This document shows, piece by piece, positions 17,346-26,350 of a stretch of 64,000 nt of DNA (the first letter of the stretch is position 1; every line of letters begins with the position of its first letter). Origin of the DNA: Candidatus Nitrosotalea okcheonensis (GTDB lineage: Archaea > Thermoproteota > Nitrososphaeria > Nitrososphaerales > Nitrosopumilaceae); contig NZ_LT841358.1 of the NCBI RefSeq assembly GCF_900177045.1, positions 1,876,451 to 1,940,450 on the forward strand, given 5' to 3'. The position numbers were made by a program, and so were the translations under genes. The notes below the pieces were generated by a model that had not been told where the DNA came from, did not search any database, and was given only the letters and a program-made list of their open reading frames with translations.

Positions 17346-19364
17346 ATGCTTACACACGTTCTTCCTAATACCTTAACACAATTTCTCTGGAATGTTTTCA
17401 TTGGGATGGCAATGATAATCACGCTCTATACTTGTAATTTTTATTATCTTGTTGTAATTGCCAGGCGCCATAAAAAAAATAGTTCTATAGAACTAACCGA
17501 GACTCCGACCGTCACGCTTCAACTCCCGATATACAATGAAAAATATGTTGCTTCTCGATTGGTTGATGCAGTTTGTGCATTAGATTATCCGAAAGATAAA
17601 CTGTGCATCCAAGTACTTGATGATTCTACTGATGAGACGTATGATCTACTTGAGAATCTAGTTTCAAATTACAAAAACAAAGGATTTGACATCCATCATA
17701 TAAGAAGATCAAACAGGAAAGGATACAAGGCAGGTGCACTTCGAAATGCAATGAAGTTTGCAAAGAGTGACTTTATTGCAATTTTTGATGCCGACTTTAT
17801 TCCTCCAACATGGTTCCTCAAAAAAGCTTTGTCATACTTTTCTAATTCAAACATTGGATTGGTTCAATGTAGATGGGGCCATATTAACGAGAAATATTCC
17901 CCACTGACAAAGGCACAGGCCCTCAGCCTTGATTTTCATTTCCTGGTGGAACAAAAAGCAAAAAGCAATTCTCATCTCTTTATGAGTTTTAATGGTACTG
18001 CTGGTATATGGAGAACCCAGTGCATTGAGGATGCTGGAGGGTGGCACACTGCTACACTGGTTGAAGATCTAGACCTAAGTTATAGAGCACAGATGAAAGG
18101 TTGGAAATGTGTCTTTATTCCTGATATTGTAGTAGACGCAGAACTTCCGGTGCAGATGAATTCGGCAAAAAGGCAGCAATTTCGATGGGCAAAAGGTTCC
18201 ATTCAGTGTGCAGTCAAATTACTTGGGGATGTTGCAATAAAGAAAATACCTGTCGACACAAAAATTCAGGCATTTGTTCAACTCACACGACATATTGTAC
18301 ATCCGCTAGTTCTTGCACAATTTTTAATTCTACCAATACTTTTGGCTTCAAAAATAAATCTCTATGTGATAAGTGGCTTGCCAGCACTCACAATAGTTGC
18401 TTACTTGGCAATGGGACCTGTGGCATACATCTTGGTCATTCAACAAATGTATGCAAAAAAATGGAGATCAAAGACACTTTCCTATTTGTATTTGATAATC
18501 TATTCTGCTGGCATGTCTGTAAACAATACCGTGGCAGTTTTTGATGCACTCTTTGGAAAAAAAAATGAGTTTTTACGTACACCGAAATTTGGAATAATAA
18601 AAAATGATGACGATTGGAGAGACAAGGCTTATGCTCTCCCATTTACAAAAACTACTCTTCTTGAGATATTTTTTGGTGTGTACGGAATAGTCGGCATGTT
18701 TGTCGCAATATTTTCTAATAATCCTATATTCGTACCAATAATAGGAATTCAGGTAGCTGGGTTTCTTTACATCGCATATCTTAGCATCTCGCATTCAACA
18801 TTTAAAAAAGGCAAATCAAGAGGTAGAGTCGAATCAAAGGCAGAAAAAATGGCAAACAATTACTATAAACTAGCATTGGCAGGTATACTTGGATTGATCG
18901 TAATAGGTGTGGTCATGGCCTTTGAAGAATATGGAAGTACCATTTATCCGCTTGATCAATCTAGGGGAATTCTAAGTAGAATTCAGGCTACATCTGATCC
19001 GCAAATCATTGCCAATGATATCAAAACTGTACAACAACTACTTCCAAAGTCTGGGAACCCTGTTTGGATATTTCCTACACAAGATACAGACTTTGGGATG
19101 ATGCAAAGAGATCTTAGTACGATGTCGTCTACACTTGACAAAGTTTCGACTACTTCTGCAGATACTGCCGCATTTCACACTGGAATGCTGAATATTCATT
19201 CTCAAGCTACTACTATAACATTCAACTTACTCGATGCTACGCCATACATGTACGTCAGCATTTCTAACATGTTATTTGGTGTTGTATGGGTTGCAGTAAT
19301 TATTGGAATCTTTGCACTTTTGAAGAAGAAAAAACAGAGCCTTGACAAAGACGATGAAAGCTAG
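17346..19364 (+). CDS. Membrane glycosyltransferase family 2 (cellulose-synthase-like)
   Basis: A 672-residue processive-type GT2. One membrane helix lies at about 15-40, then the GT-A domain with the usual acidic residues: TVTLQLPIYNE, IFDADFIPP, VEDLDLSYRA and QQFRWAKGS (the QxxRW motif). Four or more membrane helices follow at about 320-500. The last ~130 residues are extracellular-looking and flanked by helices at about 515 and 645, an extension not present in bacterial BcsA cores. It probably makes or exports a surface polysaccharide or glycolipid. The stop overlaps the convergent coiled-coil gene by 4 bases. Confidence 0.87.
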   Translation: MLTHVLPNTLTQFLWNVFIGMAMIITLYTCNFYYLVVIARRHKKNSSIELTETPTVTLQLPIYNEKYVASRLVDAVCALDYPKDKLCIQVLDDSTDETYDLLENLVSNYKNKGFDIHHIRRSNRKGYKAGALRNAMKFAKSDFIAIFDADFIPPTWFLKKALSYFSNSNIGLVQCRWGHINEKYSPLTKAQALSLDFHFLVEQKAKSNSHLFMSFNGTAGIWRTQCIEDAGGWHTATLVEDLDLSYRAQMKGWKCVFIPDIVVDAELPVQMNSAKRQQFRWAKGSIQCAVKLLGDVAIKKIPVDTKIQAFVQLTRHIVHPLVLAQFLILPILLASKINLYVISGLPALTIVAYLAMGPVAYILVIQQMYAKKWRSKTLSYLYLIIYSAGMSVNNTVAVFDALFGKKNEFLRTPKFGIIKNDDDWRDKAYALPFTKTTLLEIFFGVYGIVGMFVAIFSNNPIFVPIIGIQVAGFLYIAYLSISHSTFKKGKSRGRVESKAEKMANNYYKLALAGILGLIVIGVVMAFEEYGSTIYPLDQSRGILSRIQATSDPQIIANDIKTVQQLLPKSGNPVWIFPTQDTDFGMMQRDLSTMSSTLDKVSTTSADTAAFHTGMLNIHSQATTITFNLLDATPYMYVSISNMLFGVVWVAVIIGIFALLKKKKQSLDKDDES

Positions 19365-20758
19365 GTAATATTCAATTCACGTCTTATTTCATCTACTGCT
19401 CGTATTCCGAAAAGATCACGAACCTGTTCTATTCTAATTGTTCTTTTTACAATGTCTGAACCAAGTTCTGTAATCAAAAGTCTGAATACATCTGTAAACC
19501 TTATTTCCCATCTGTCTGCACAGTCAAGAATTTTGGAGATGCTCCATTGCTTTACCTCTATAGGCAATGGCATCTTTGATTCTACTTCGATAGAAATTCG
19601 ATCAAACAGATTCACAATGTCTCTAGTCTGCACTACCATTTTCTCTATGTCCTCTAATGTGCCATATTTTGATTCAGAACGCATTCTAATGTTTGACTGG
19701 AATTCTGACAAGCGGAGCAGACCCATGACCTCATGTGATGTATTTTGAGATGTCTTGTGAGTAACATTGCGAACATCCTGTAATTGTTGTGCAATCTCGT
19801 ATGTTTTCTTGTTAAACTCTGATATTGATGCCGAATTTTTATTGAGCAGTTCTGCAAAATCTGATATTTTTTCATCAAGACTGTTACTCTTGTTAATCAC
19901 GTTTTCTTTGAAGTTGATAAACTCAGAATTGATGTTTCTAATGTCATCCCCGAATGAAGACAAGGAATCTGTTTTCTTTATCAATGAATCAATCTCAGAA
20001 CCAACATTTCTTATTTGAGAACTCAACCCTGATATGGAATCTGTCTTTGTAGATATGGTACCAATCTCACCTTTCAAATTTGATATGGCACCCTCTAATT
20101 CTGACATTTTTTCAGTTTTTGAGGCTATTTCCTTCGTACTTTGCCTTACCTCTTCAATCTCTTGATGTAGGTTGGAAAGTGACTCTGTTTTGGTTGATAT
20201 GTCGCTTGTATTTTTTCGTAACTCCTCTATTTCATTACTGATATTAGATAATGATTCTGAACTAGTCATTACATTTTTAATTTCTTCACGTACCTTCTCC
20301 GTTTTTTCTGATACATGCATTATCATTTTGGTATTATTTCTAGTAGAGTCTAGATTATCTGCAATACTTTGCATGATTTTATTAGTATCTGGCATAGATT
20401 CTTGTTTGTCTCGAATTTTCTCTACGTGGTCCTGCAGTTTGTTTATTTGATTATTTATTTTGTCTATCAAGTTAGAATGTGCTTTGACTTGGGTCATCCC
20501 AGAAAACAGGCGTTGTGTATCTTCTTCAATTATGTTTATTTGTCTAGAATTTTTCTGAATCTGATCTAATGCAGAGTTTACTGATGATATCATGTCTTTA
20601 AGGGAGATTAGGATTTTTTGATTTTCTGCAAATATTTTTGACATTGTTTTCACTTCAGAAGCCAGAGTCTTGGTAGCGTCTGAAATTGAAGACATTTTCT
20701 TGACAACATCATGTGTAGAATCTTTTGGTCTTGATTCTGCACGTTTTGCTTTAGTCAC
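19361..20758 (-). CDS. Long coiled-coil protein with 24-residue repeats
   Basis: A 465-residue protein, mostly coiled coil from about 25 to 330. Residues 164-283 contain five successive 24-residue repeats of the form xxKTESLSxLxxEIxxVRxx, for example STKTESLSNLHQEIEEVRQS. The C-terminal ~110 residues form a compact domain with Trp and basic residues (VKQWSISKILDCADRWEIRF). No membrane segment or signal peptide is seen, so it is cytoplasmic. The regular register resembles structural or SMC/MCP-like coils, but no family can be named. The gene stands alone between the GT2 and a zinc-finger micro-ORF. Confidence 0.75.
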   Translation of the reverse strand: MTKAKRAESRPKDSTHDVVKKMSSISDATKTLASEVKTMSKIFAENQKILISLKDMISSVNSALDQIQKNSRQINIIEEDTQRLFSGMTQVKAHSNLIDKINNQINKLQDHVEKIRDKQESMPDTNKIMQSIADNLDSTRNNTKMIMHVSEKTEKVREEIKNVMTSSESLSNISNEIEELRKNTSDISTKTESLSNLHQEIEEVRQSTKEIASKTEKMSELEGAISNLKGEIGTISTKTDSISGLSSQIRNVGSEIDSLIKKTDSLSSFGDDIRNINSEFINFKENVINKSNSLDEKISDFAELLNKNSASISEFNKKTYEIAQQLQDVRNVTHKTSQNTSHEVMGLLRLSEFQSNIRMRSESKYGTLEDIEKMVVQTRDIVNLFDRISIEVESKMPLPIEVKQWSISKILDCADRWEIRFTDVFRLLITELGSDIVKRTIRIEQVRDLFGIRAVDEIRRELNIT

Positions 20759-20831
20759 TTTAAATTAGAATGAAGGCAACCGATAAAAGAGTTAGGGTTT
20801 GATTTTGTATGGTACAAAAAAAGAACCAGAC

Positions 20832-20939
20832 TTAGTTATTCACTAATTCTGGATCGTGAAGACTTTCATGAAATGTCTTTGCTACCAACCCGTTTGCAGT
20901 TTCAAAGAACTGTTTTGGGCAAAATTCGCAATTTAACAT
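20832..20939 (-). CDS. Micro-protein with C2H2-like zinc finger (35 residues)
   Basis: A 35-codon frame found by translating the gap between the coiled-coil gene and msrB. It begins MLNCEFCPKQFFETANG and continues with KTFHESLH. C4, C7, H24 and H28 give a C-x2-C-x16-H-x3-H pattern, a single eukaryote-style C2H2 finger. Single-finger micro-proteins are known in archaea and often serve as small regulators; here that is inference. The upstream region is AT rich and could allow leaderless transcription. Confidence 0.6.
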   Translation of the reverse strand: MLNCEFCPKQFFETANGLVAKTFHESLHDPELVNN

Positions 20940-21003
20940 ATATTACGGTATCATACGGTACTATTAATAACAAGGTAACTTTGCTATTACCCTGATACAT
21001 AAT

Positions 21004-21381
21004 TTATTTTTCAAGTTTCAGAGAAACAGAATTTATGCAATATCGTAAACCTGTAGGATTTGGGCCATCATCAAATACGTGCCCAAGATGGGCGTCACAT
21101 TTCTTGCATAATGCCTCAACTCTTAACATGCCATGGCTTGTGTCTTCTTCTGTCTTTACATTGTCTGCAATTGATTCCCAGAAGCTTGGCCAACCGGTTC
21201 CAGAATCAAACTTTGTCTCTGAGCTAAATAGTTCGGTTCCGCAACATAGGCACTTGTAAATCCCTTTTTCCTTTGAATCATGATACACTCCAGTAAAAGG
21301 CGGTTCTGTACCTTTCATTCTACACACAAAATATTGTTCCGAGGTAAGTTTGTCTTTCCATGAATCATTTTGTGGTTCCAA
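21004..21381 (-). CDS. msrB: Peptide-methionine (R)-S-oxide reductase MsrB
   Basis: A 125-residue methionine-R-sulfoxide reductase. Structural zinc cysteines are CLCCGTELF and [12 protein letters not shown]; the catalytic Cys is in [22 protein letters not shown] is the substrate-binding loop. Length is that of stand-alone MsrB. It repairs oxidised protein methionine in the cytoplasm. No msrA is nearby. The start ATG is at 21381. Confidence 0.95.
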   Translation of the reverse strand: MEPQNDSWKDKLTSEQYFVCRMKGTEPPFTGVYHDSKEKGIYKCLCCGTELFSSETKFDSGTGWPSFWESIADNVKTEEDTSHGMLRVEALCKKCDAHLGHVFDDGPNPTGLRYCINSVSLKLEK

Positions 21382-21663
21382 TGTCCTTCTATTGGGTCAT
21401 TTAGGATTTAATTCTTGAGTTAATATGCCAGTCTCATATTTTTCGTGCAGTCAGATACCCCAGGTATAATTCATCAAATGATATCAGAATACCCAATCAT
21501 CATTCTGCAATGACACCTTATCTTATTATGCTTTATATTGTGACTGATCTGCATTTTTGGGGCGATTTCTTATGTGTAGCGCCTGTTCATATCAGAGATA
21601 ACAAATCTTCACCAAATTGTTATCCTATGTCACCTTGGATATTAAATAAAATTTTGTAGAGCC

Positions 21664-22242
21664 TTGTATGTGAAAGAGGAAATATTGGAGAAAATCAGCG
21701 CTTCTGGAATAAGTGGGGTAAAGAAGGCTGATCTGAAAAAAATATTTGGAAAAGACTGTGAGAGCATGCTTGAGGAATTAAAGGCAGATGAGAAAATCTT
21801 TATTGAAAAAAAAGGCGTGGCATACTTTGTATGGACAAAAGAGAATTATGTTCAGCATGTAACACAAAACGATCCAAAATTCAAACTAATGCTTAACATG
21901 TTAGCAGGTGTGAACCAATCCATTGCAAAAGTGAAGGCTCATGCAGATGTTTTACAAGAAGAACTGGAACGATCTTCGCTACGCGACGATGCACATAAAA
22001 ATGATGATTTTGAAGGAGTCTTTAACAGTTCATTAAATGAATCTTCTACATCTATTGGATGGATTCCATTCAATAAAATCAGAGAAAAGGTTTGTGAGAA
22101 TCAAAATCTATCAAAAGAAAAATTCTACCAAATGACAACAAGCCTGATTGAGAATCACCAAGATAGGTATGAAGTATCATCTGGAGGTCAAGAAGGAATT
22201 GTGATGCGTGGACTAGTTCATGGTTATGTGAGGAAAATCTAA
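21664..22242 (+). CDS. Winged-helix-like hypothetical protein paired with ATPase
   Basis: A 192-residue soluble protein. The N-terminal 60 residues look like a winged-helix unit (EEILEKISASGISGVKKADL). A helical middle and a C-terminal second helix-turn-helix-like segment (FNKIREKVCENQNLSKEKFY) follow. Start TTG at 21664 gives MYVKEEILEKI; GTG at 21670 is an alternative. Its stop overlaps the ATG of the ATPase gene by one base (TAATG), so the two are coupled and probably work together. The pairing resembles DNA-binding adaptor plus AAA ATPase modules; no name can be given. Confidence 0.65.
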   Translation: MYVKEEILEKISASGISGVKKADLKKIFGKDCESMLEELKADEKIFIEKKGVAYFVWTKENYVQHVTQNDPKFKLMLNMLAGVNQSIAKVKAHADVLQEELERSSLRDDAHKNDDFEGVFNSSLNESSTSIGWIPFNKIREKVCENQNLSKEKFYQMTTSLIENHQDRYEVSSGGQEGIVMRGLVHGYVRKI

Positions 22243-23840
22243 TGTATCCATATAATTTAGATCTAAATCCATATCCAAGTAGTCCGACCCCCACGGAAAA
22301 AGATGCAAAGATACTTGGAGGCAAAAGACACAAAGAAGCAAAAGCTGCAGTGGTTGAATGCATAAAGGAACTAAATAGAAAAGTAGAGGGCAAGACTGCT
22401 GAAAATGGCGACTTTCGTGTAATCACTGTTGTACAAGACGTGGGTTCTGGTAAAACTCACTTGGCTCTACATGTCAAGAGTCTCAAAGGTCGATATAATG
22501 CAGAATGTTCCTATGTTGACTTGTCTACAATTTCGCCAAAGACTGTATCGGGAATTTATGATGCAATATTGAAGGGATTTGATAATGAATTCTTTGTACA
22601 ATTACGATCAAAGTTCTTGAATTATCTGAGAGAAAATGCGGAACAAGGTGATAACTCTGCAAAAAAGGCGCTTGATTATACATTTGTAAATAAACTTACT
22701 GGCATGACGATAAAAGAAAAAACTGAGTATGTACTATCTGGAAAACAGTCTGTATCTTTAGAACACTTGACTGAATTTCTAATTCACAAATTTGACTATC
22801 ATGAATCTATCTTGATTAAAAATGTTATATCTAATTCATTTGATGAAATTAAAAATTTGGAAACATTAATCGGAATGCTGTCCTCACTATCTAAACTGAC
22901 TCACAGATTCTTGGGAAAAGTTCTAGTCTTTGAAATAGATGAGCTTGATGGAAATAAGGATTCAATTGAATTCGTCAAGGGTGTGATAAATGCTCATCTT
23001 CCAGCATCTGTGCTATTGTTGATAACCACGCCATCAGGCTATTTGGAGATTCAAAACGTTAATCCGTCTGTTTTTGACAGGCTAGAAAAAGCAAATTACA
23101 AAATAGATCTGGCAGGATCAAACTCTAAAGACGAACTTGCCGAGATTGTTACAGAGTACATAAAACACAGTGATAAAAATGGCAAATTTGGATCTGAAGA
23201 GCAACAAGAATTAAATGAAAAAATCCAGGTCTTGTATGATGAATTTGCAGAATTTCGAAATGTACGCTCTGTCATCAATATCTTGTACCAGGCAATGGAA
23301 AAGGCAACCCAATCAGATTCTAAAAAAATTGATGAATATGTAATTGATGACGCGATAAGGCAATCATATCCAGGACTTAGAGTGAGGGGAAGTATAATGA
23401 ATATACCAATATCTGATTTCTTGACAATACGAAGAAATGAAGGAAATGATGAAAAGGAAATCAAAAACGCAGTAAAAAGTCTCACTGTTTTTGCCCAGAA
23501 AATGGGTACTATACAAAAACTAGAGAAACAAAATCTACTTCTTGATGCAGTTTATCAAGACAACTTTGGATCAAAAGTTGGATTGGCCGTGATTGCTGAT
23601 GAATTAGGTATTCCTGACCTGGAACAAATCTCAGATATGTCAAAATCCGCAGTAGTGGATAGGCTAGTCATACTTACAAACAAAAAAATTCAGACTCCAT
23701 ACAATGCCACAGTTGTAAACATGGACAAGTCCAAAGTAGTGGATTTGATATACTTCAATAACAAGTATAATGGCAAAAAAATCACAGAAGAAGATAATGA
23801 GAGAATAGAACTTTTGGCAAAAACTCTAAGCATCATCTGA
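22242..23840 (+). CDS. AAA-family ATPase of unknown role
   Basis: A 532-residue P-loop ATPase. Walker A is VVQDVGSGKTHLALH near residue 65; Walker B is VLVFEIDELDG near residue 230; a sensor-like LLLITTPSGYLE follows at about 255. The C-terminal third is helical, with a winged-helix-like end. The fold order is reminiscent of ORC/Cdc6- or KAP-like ATPases, but the Walker A variant (QDVGSGKT) fits no family I can name. It is coupled to the winged-helix gene upstream. Possible roles are chromosome handling or defence; neither is shown by the sequence. Confidence 0.7.
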   Translation: MYPYNLDLNPYPSSPTPTEKDAKILGGKRHKEAKAAVVECIKELNRKVEGKTAENGDFRVITVVQDVGSGKTHLALHVKSLKGRYNAECSYVDLSTISPKTVSGIYDAILKGFDNEFFVQLRSKFLNYLRENAEQGDNSAKKALDYTFVNKLTGMTIKEKTEYVLSGKQSVSLEHLTEFLIHKFDYHESILIKNVISNSFDEIKNLETLIGMLSSLSKLTHRFLGKVLVFEIDELDGNKDSIEFVKGVINAHLPASVLLLITTPSGYLEIQNVNPSVFDRLEKANYKIDLAGSNSKDELAEIVTEYIKHSDKNGKFGSEEQQELNEKIQVLYDEFAEFRNVRSVINILYQAMEKATQSDSKKIDEYVIDDAIRQSYPGLRVRGSIMNIPISDFLTIRRNEGNDEKEIKNAVKSLTVFAQKMGTIQKLEKQNLLLDAVYQDNFGSKVGLAVIADELGIPDLEQISDMSKSAVVDRLVILTNKKIQTPYNATVVNMDKSKVVDLIYFNNKYNGKKITEEDNERIELLAKTLSII

Positions 23841-23885
23841 TTTTATCGGTTATCTTTTTAAAAAAGTCATACGCATATTTCTTCT

Positions 23886-24305
23886 ATGGTAAACAACGAG
23901 CTTGAAGAGCTTCTCTTGCAACGACACAAGGATGTGACATTGTTTGATTTTGAAGGAAAACAGGTGCCCTGTATTGTTGTGCCTGGTCAAAAATTTGATG
24001 ATGTGATGAAAGTCATTGCAGGAAAACCGGTTTCTGTTGAGACAAATCTTAACATATTGCAAGATGGTCTTGGCCATGTTTTTGTTAGGATTACATTGCA
24101 ATTCTCATATGGAAACATTGAAGAAAAATTTCTCATATATGCAAATGAGGCAGTGGATTTTTTTGAGGCGTTAGCGGAAACTGCATTGCTTGCCTTATCT
24201 TCTAATTCGCAATATGGAAACTCTAATGTGTTTATGATACAGTTGCCAAAACCTGAAAGAGCTCAGAATGCATTGGAAATAATCAGAAAGGGATTGCATA
24301 AGTAA
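23886..24305 (+). CDS. Hypothetical protein
   Basis: A 139-residue soluble alpha/beta protein with no recognised family. It contains two beta hairpins (VTLFDFEGKQVPCIVVPGQK) and a helical C-terminus ending in KPERAQNALEIIRKGLHK. It follows the AAA ATPase by 45 bases, and TTTTTAAAAAAG about 27 bases before the ATG could be its own promoter. It may belong functionally with the ATPase pair, but only position supports this. Confidence 0.55.
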   Translation: MVNNELEELLLQRHKDVTLFDFEGKQVPCIVVPGQKFDDVMKVIAGKPVSVETNLNILQDGLGHVFVRITLQFSYGNIEEKFLIYANEAVDFFEALAETALLALSSNSQYGNSNVFMIQLPKPERAQNALEIIRKGLHK

Positions 24306-24365
24306 ATGCCGATATACAAGTATACAGCTTTGAAGAGGTCTCACACCATAAGGAGTCTGAAATAC

Positions 24366-24400
24366 AATGCGGTTGCCGGTGTGCAGCCCCGAACGAGTTC
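24366..24400 (+). repeat. Direct repeat A, left copy (possible island boundary)
   Basis: A 35-base GC-rich stretch in otherwise AT-rich DNA, starting AATGCGGTTGCCGG. It matches 30 of 35 bases of the stretch at 31347-31381, in the same orientation. The two copies bracket the toxin-antitoxin-rich island. It is not a tRNA: no T-arm or cloverleaf can be drawn. Confidence 0.55.
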
Positions 24401-24537
24401 TTTGATCCGCCCAAAGGAACTAGAATCTATTTGACTCGGTATTTTGCCACTGCTGTGGTTGTGTTCTCTGATTATAAAAACTGGTTACTTGACAAAAGAT
24501 AAACAATTTATAAGATTGGAATGATGATCCAGCAGCT

Positions 24538-25104
24538 ATGAAACAAACTGGCACGATATCTGTTATCCTAACTATTATCACAATCGTATCTATATCCCCT
24601 GCATTTGCGCAAAGTTCCATGTCTGGAATGTCTAACCAAAGTATGGGAAGCATGGCAATGGGCCAGATGTCGTATGACGTGATGGCCGGAGAAAAACATT
24701 TCAACATGACGATAAGCTCGACCGGAAAACTTCCGGCAAACCCGCGGTTCAGCGAGGAACAGAAGAGCATAAGCTTTGACGTTTCAGGAATATCATCGCA
24801 AGATTTTGTGCATTATGAAGTTGCAATACCAACTGATCTGTTGAGCGGTAATCTTACCGTTAGTCTTGGAGGAATCCCGGTAAAAGCAATCTCAGAGATG
24901 AATAGTTCGTTCACAGCAATCCATATCACTGTGCCAAGCTCTTTTGTAAAAAGTAACAACATACCAGATTCCACTACACTTGTCATTACTGGCACCCAGG
25001 CGATCCCAGAATTTCCAATCGGTTCATCAATTGCTGTTGCAACCGCATTTTCAGCACTGGTGATCATGGTAGGAAGAAACAAGTTCAAACACAGGCTACA
25101 CTAA
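24538..25104 (+). CDS. Exported Met-rich protein with PEFG-CTERM sorting signal
   Basis: A 188-residue protein. The N-terminal signal peptide runs to about residue 25 (cleavage near PAFAQ). A Met/Ser-rich stretch follows (MSGMSNQSMGSMAMGQM, about 29-45), and then a beta-rich domain. The tail reads IPEFPIGSS, a hydrophobic helix, and a basic end (RNKFKHRLH), the thaumarchaeal PEFG-CTERM layout. Such tails are cut and anchored by an archaeosortase, none of which is in this window. Met-rich exported segments often bind copper(I); with the ZIP transporter next door a metal role is plausible but unproven. Confidence 0.8.
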   Translation: MKQTGTISVILTIITIVSISPAFAQSSMSGMSNQSMGSMAMGQMSYDVMAGEKHFNMTISSTGKLPANPRFSEEQKSISFDVSGISSQDFVHYEVAIPTDLLSGNLTVSLGGIPVKAISEMNSSFTAIHITVPSSFVKSNNIPDSTTLVITGTQAIPEFPIGSSIAVATAFSALVIMVGRNKFKHRLH

Positions 25105-25143
25105 CTCTATTTATTATTCCATGTTCTTGGAACACCCAAGTCA

Positions 25144-25171
25144 TTTAAATTGAAGATTAGGTTGTCCTAAT
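25144..25171 (+). promoter_or_regulatory. TATA box and DtxR/IdeR-type operator of the ZIP transporter
   Basis: TTTAAAT at 25144-25150 is a TATA box, followed directly by ATTAGGTTGTCCTAAT at 25156-25171, a perfect palindrome with arms ATTAGG/CCTAAT and a 4-base centre. TTAGG-CCTAA is the core of DtxR/IdeR metal-regulator boxes. The site lies between the TATA box and the TTG start at 25193, where a bound repressor would block initiation. Confidence 0.65.
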
Positions 25172-25192
25172 TCCAGTCAGTGATGATATTGT

Positions 25193-26041
25193 TTGATTGA
25201 CTATACACAAATTCTAATACTTGGAGCAATAGCTGGATTCACTATATTTCTAGGACTACCTCTTGCCATACTTCAAAACGTCAGCTTACGAACCAAGGGA
25301 TTTCTCAACGCGTTTGCAATAGGCATTCTGGTTTTTCTCATAATTGACGTCTTCAGCCAGTCCTGGGAGGCTGCAGAGACTGCTGCAAAAGATGCAGTCT
25401 CGGGAAAAGGAACGCTTGGAGACGCAACAATTGATCTTCTAGTCTTGTTTGGAGGAGTTGCAATTGGGCTCTTGGGTCTGGTGCTATACGAGTCTGGAAT
25501 AATGCGAAGGTCTGTTCCGAACATTTTGTCGCTAAAAAATATCCAAGCCGGAGACGACCACCTCAAACAACTCTTCCACAAAGAGAGTGCATACAAGCTT
25601 GCAATGATGATTGCAATAGGAATAGGAGCGCACAACTTTAGCGAGGGCCTTGCAATAGGCCAGTCTTATGTTGCAGGAGAGATCGGTCTTGCAGTTCTTC
25701 TGATAATAGGATTTGGAGCTCACAATACAACAGAGGGTTTTGGAATAGCTGGACCATTAACGAATCTCATAAAAAAACCAAGCATGAGGTTTCTCTTGAC
25801 AGCAGGTCTTGTTGGTGGGGGTCCTACATTCCTTGGAACGGTTCTTGGAAGCCTCTGGTATTCTCCTGTGTTATACATACTGTTTCTCTCAGTTGCTGGC
25901 GGCGCTTTGATCTATGTCTCTATGCTGATGTACAACGCCGGAAGAAAACAGACAACCAACACGGTGCTGATGGTTGGAATTCTTTTCGGTCTAGTTGCAG
26001 GGTTTGGCACTGACCTTATAGTCTCGCTTGGCGGGGCTTGA
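25193..26041 (+). CDS. ZIP-family metal transporter
   Basis: A 282-residue membrane protein with about eight helices. The two metal-binding helices carry HNFSEGLAIG (near residue 145) and HNTTEGFGI (near 180), the ZIP family HNxxEG signatures. The loop between helices 3 and 4 is short and not His-rich. The start is TTG at 25193; the first helix begins at once. It imports a divalent metal, iron, zinc or manganese; the DtxR-type box upstream favours iron or manganese. Its neighbour upstream is the Met-rich exported protein. Confidence 0.88.
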   Translation: MIDYTQILILGAIAGFTIFLGLPLAILQNVSLRTKGFLNAFAIGILVFLIIDVFSQSWEAAETAAKDAVSGKGTLGDATIDLLVLFGGVAIGLLGLVLYESGIMRRSVPNILSLKNIQAGDDHLKQLFHKESAYKLAMMIAIGIGAHNFSEGLAIGQSYVAGEIGLAVLLIIGFGAHNTTEGFGIAGPLTNLIKKPSMRFLLTAGLVGGGPTFLGTVLGSLWYSPVLYILFLSVAGGALIYVSMLMYNAGRKQTTNTVLMVGILFGLVAGFGTDLIVSLGGA

Positions 26042-26350
26042 CCGTTACACACATCATCGCTGAATTTTCCGCAGACCCATACACGACTCCAGTCGATGTG
26101 GCAAAGAGTGGATTGATTACGACGGCAGGACTATGCTCAACACGTCAGAGCAGGTAGTGTACAACCAAGCCATGAAAATTTCAGAGGAGGCCCGTAGATT
26201 TTTTTAAATAGCAAAATAACGAGTTCAAAAGGACTCGTCACAACAGTTTGCGCGGGAACCATAGTAATCACACTAATTTGTCATCTATCTAATTTTGATT
26301 TTGAAGATCAAAGAGGGTTTGGTTAAATTCAACACTTGACAAACATGGAA
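26042..26350. other. Gap with short frame and small hairpin
   Basis: No convincing gene. A 24-codon frame at 26133-26207 (MLNTSEQVVYNQAMKISEEA) with an open but start-less extension upstream (KEWIDYDGRT) may be the 3' remnant of a gene. CGAGT at 26220 pairs with ACTCG across an 8-base loop and could be a terminator for the ZIP transcript. Confidence 0.3.

Noticed and set aside
24366..24400. GC-rich repeat A as a tRNA or rRNA piece
   Set aside because: No cloverleaf, T-arm or rRNA-like sequence could be drawn.
24538..25104. Archaeosortase near the PEFG proteins
   Set aside because: No multi-helix protein with a Cys-Arg-His archaeosortase triad was seen in the window.
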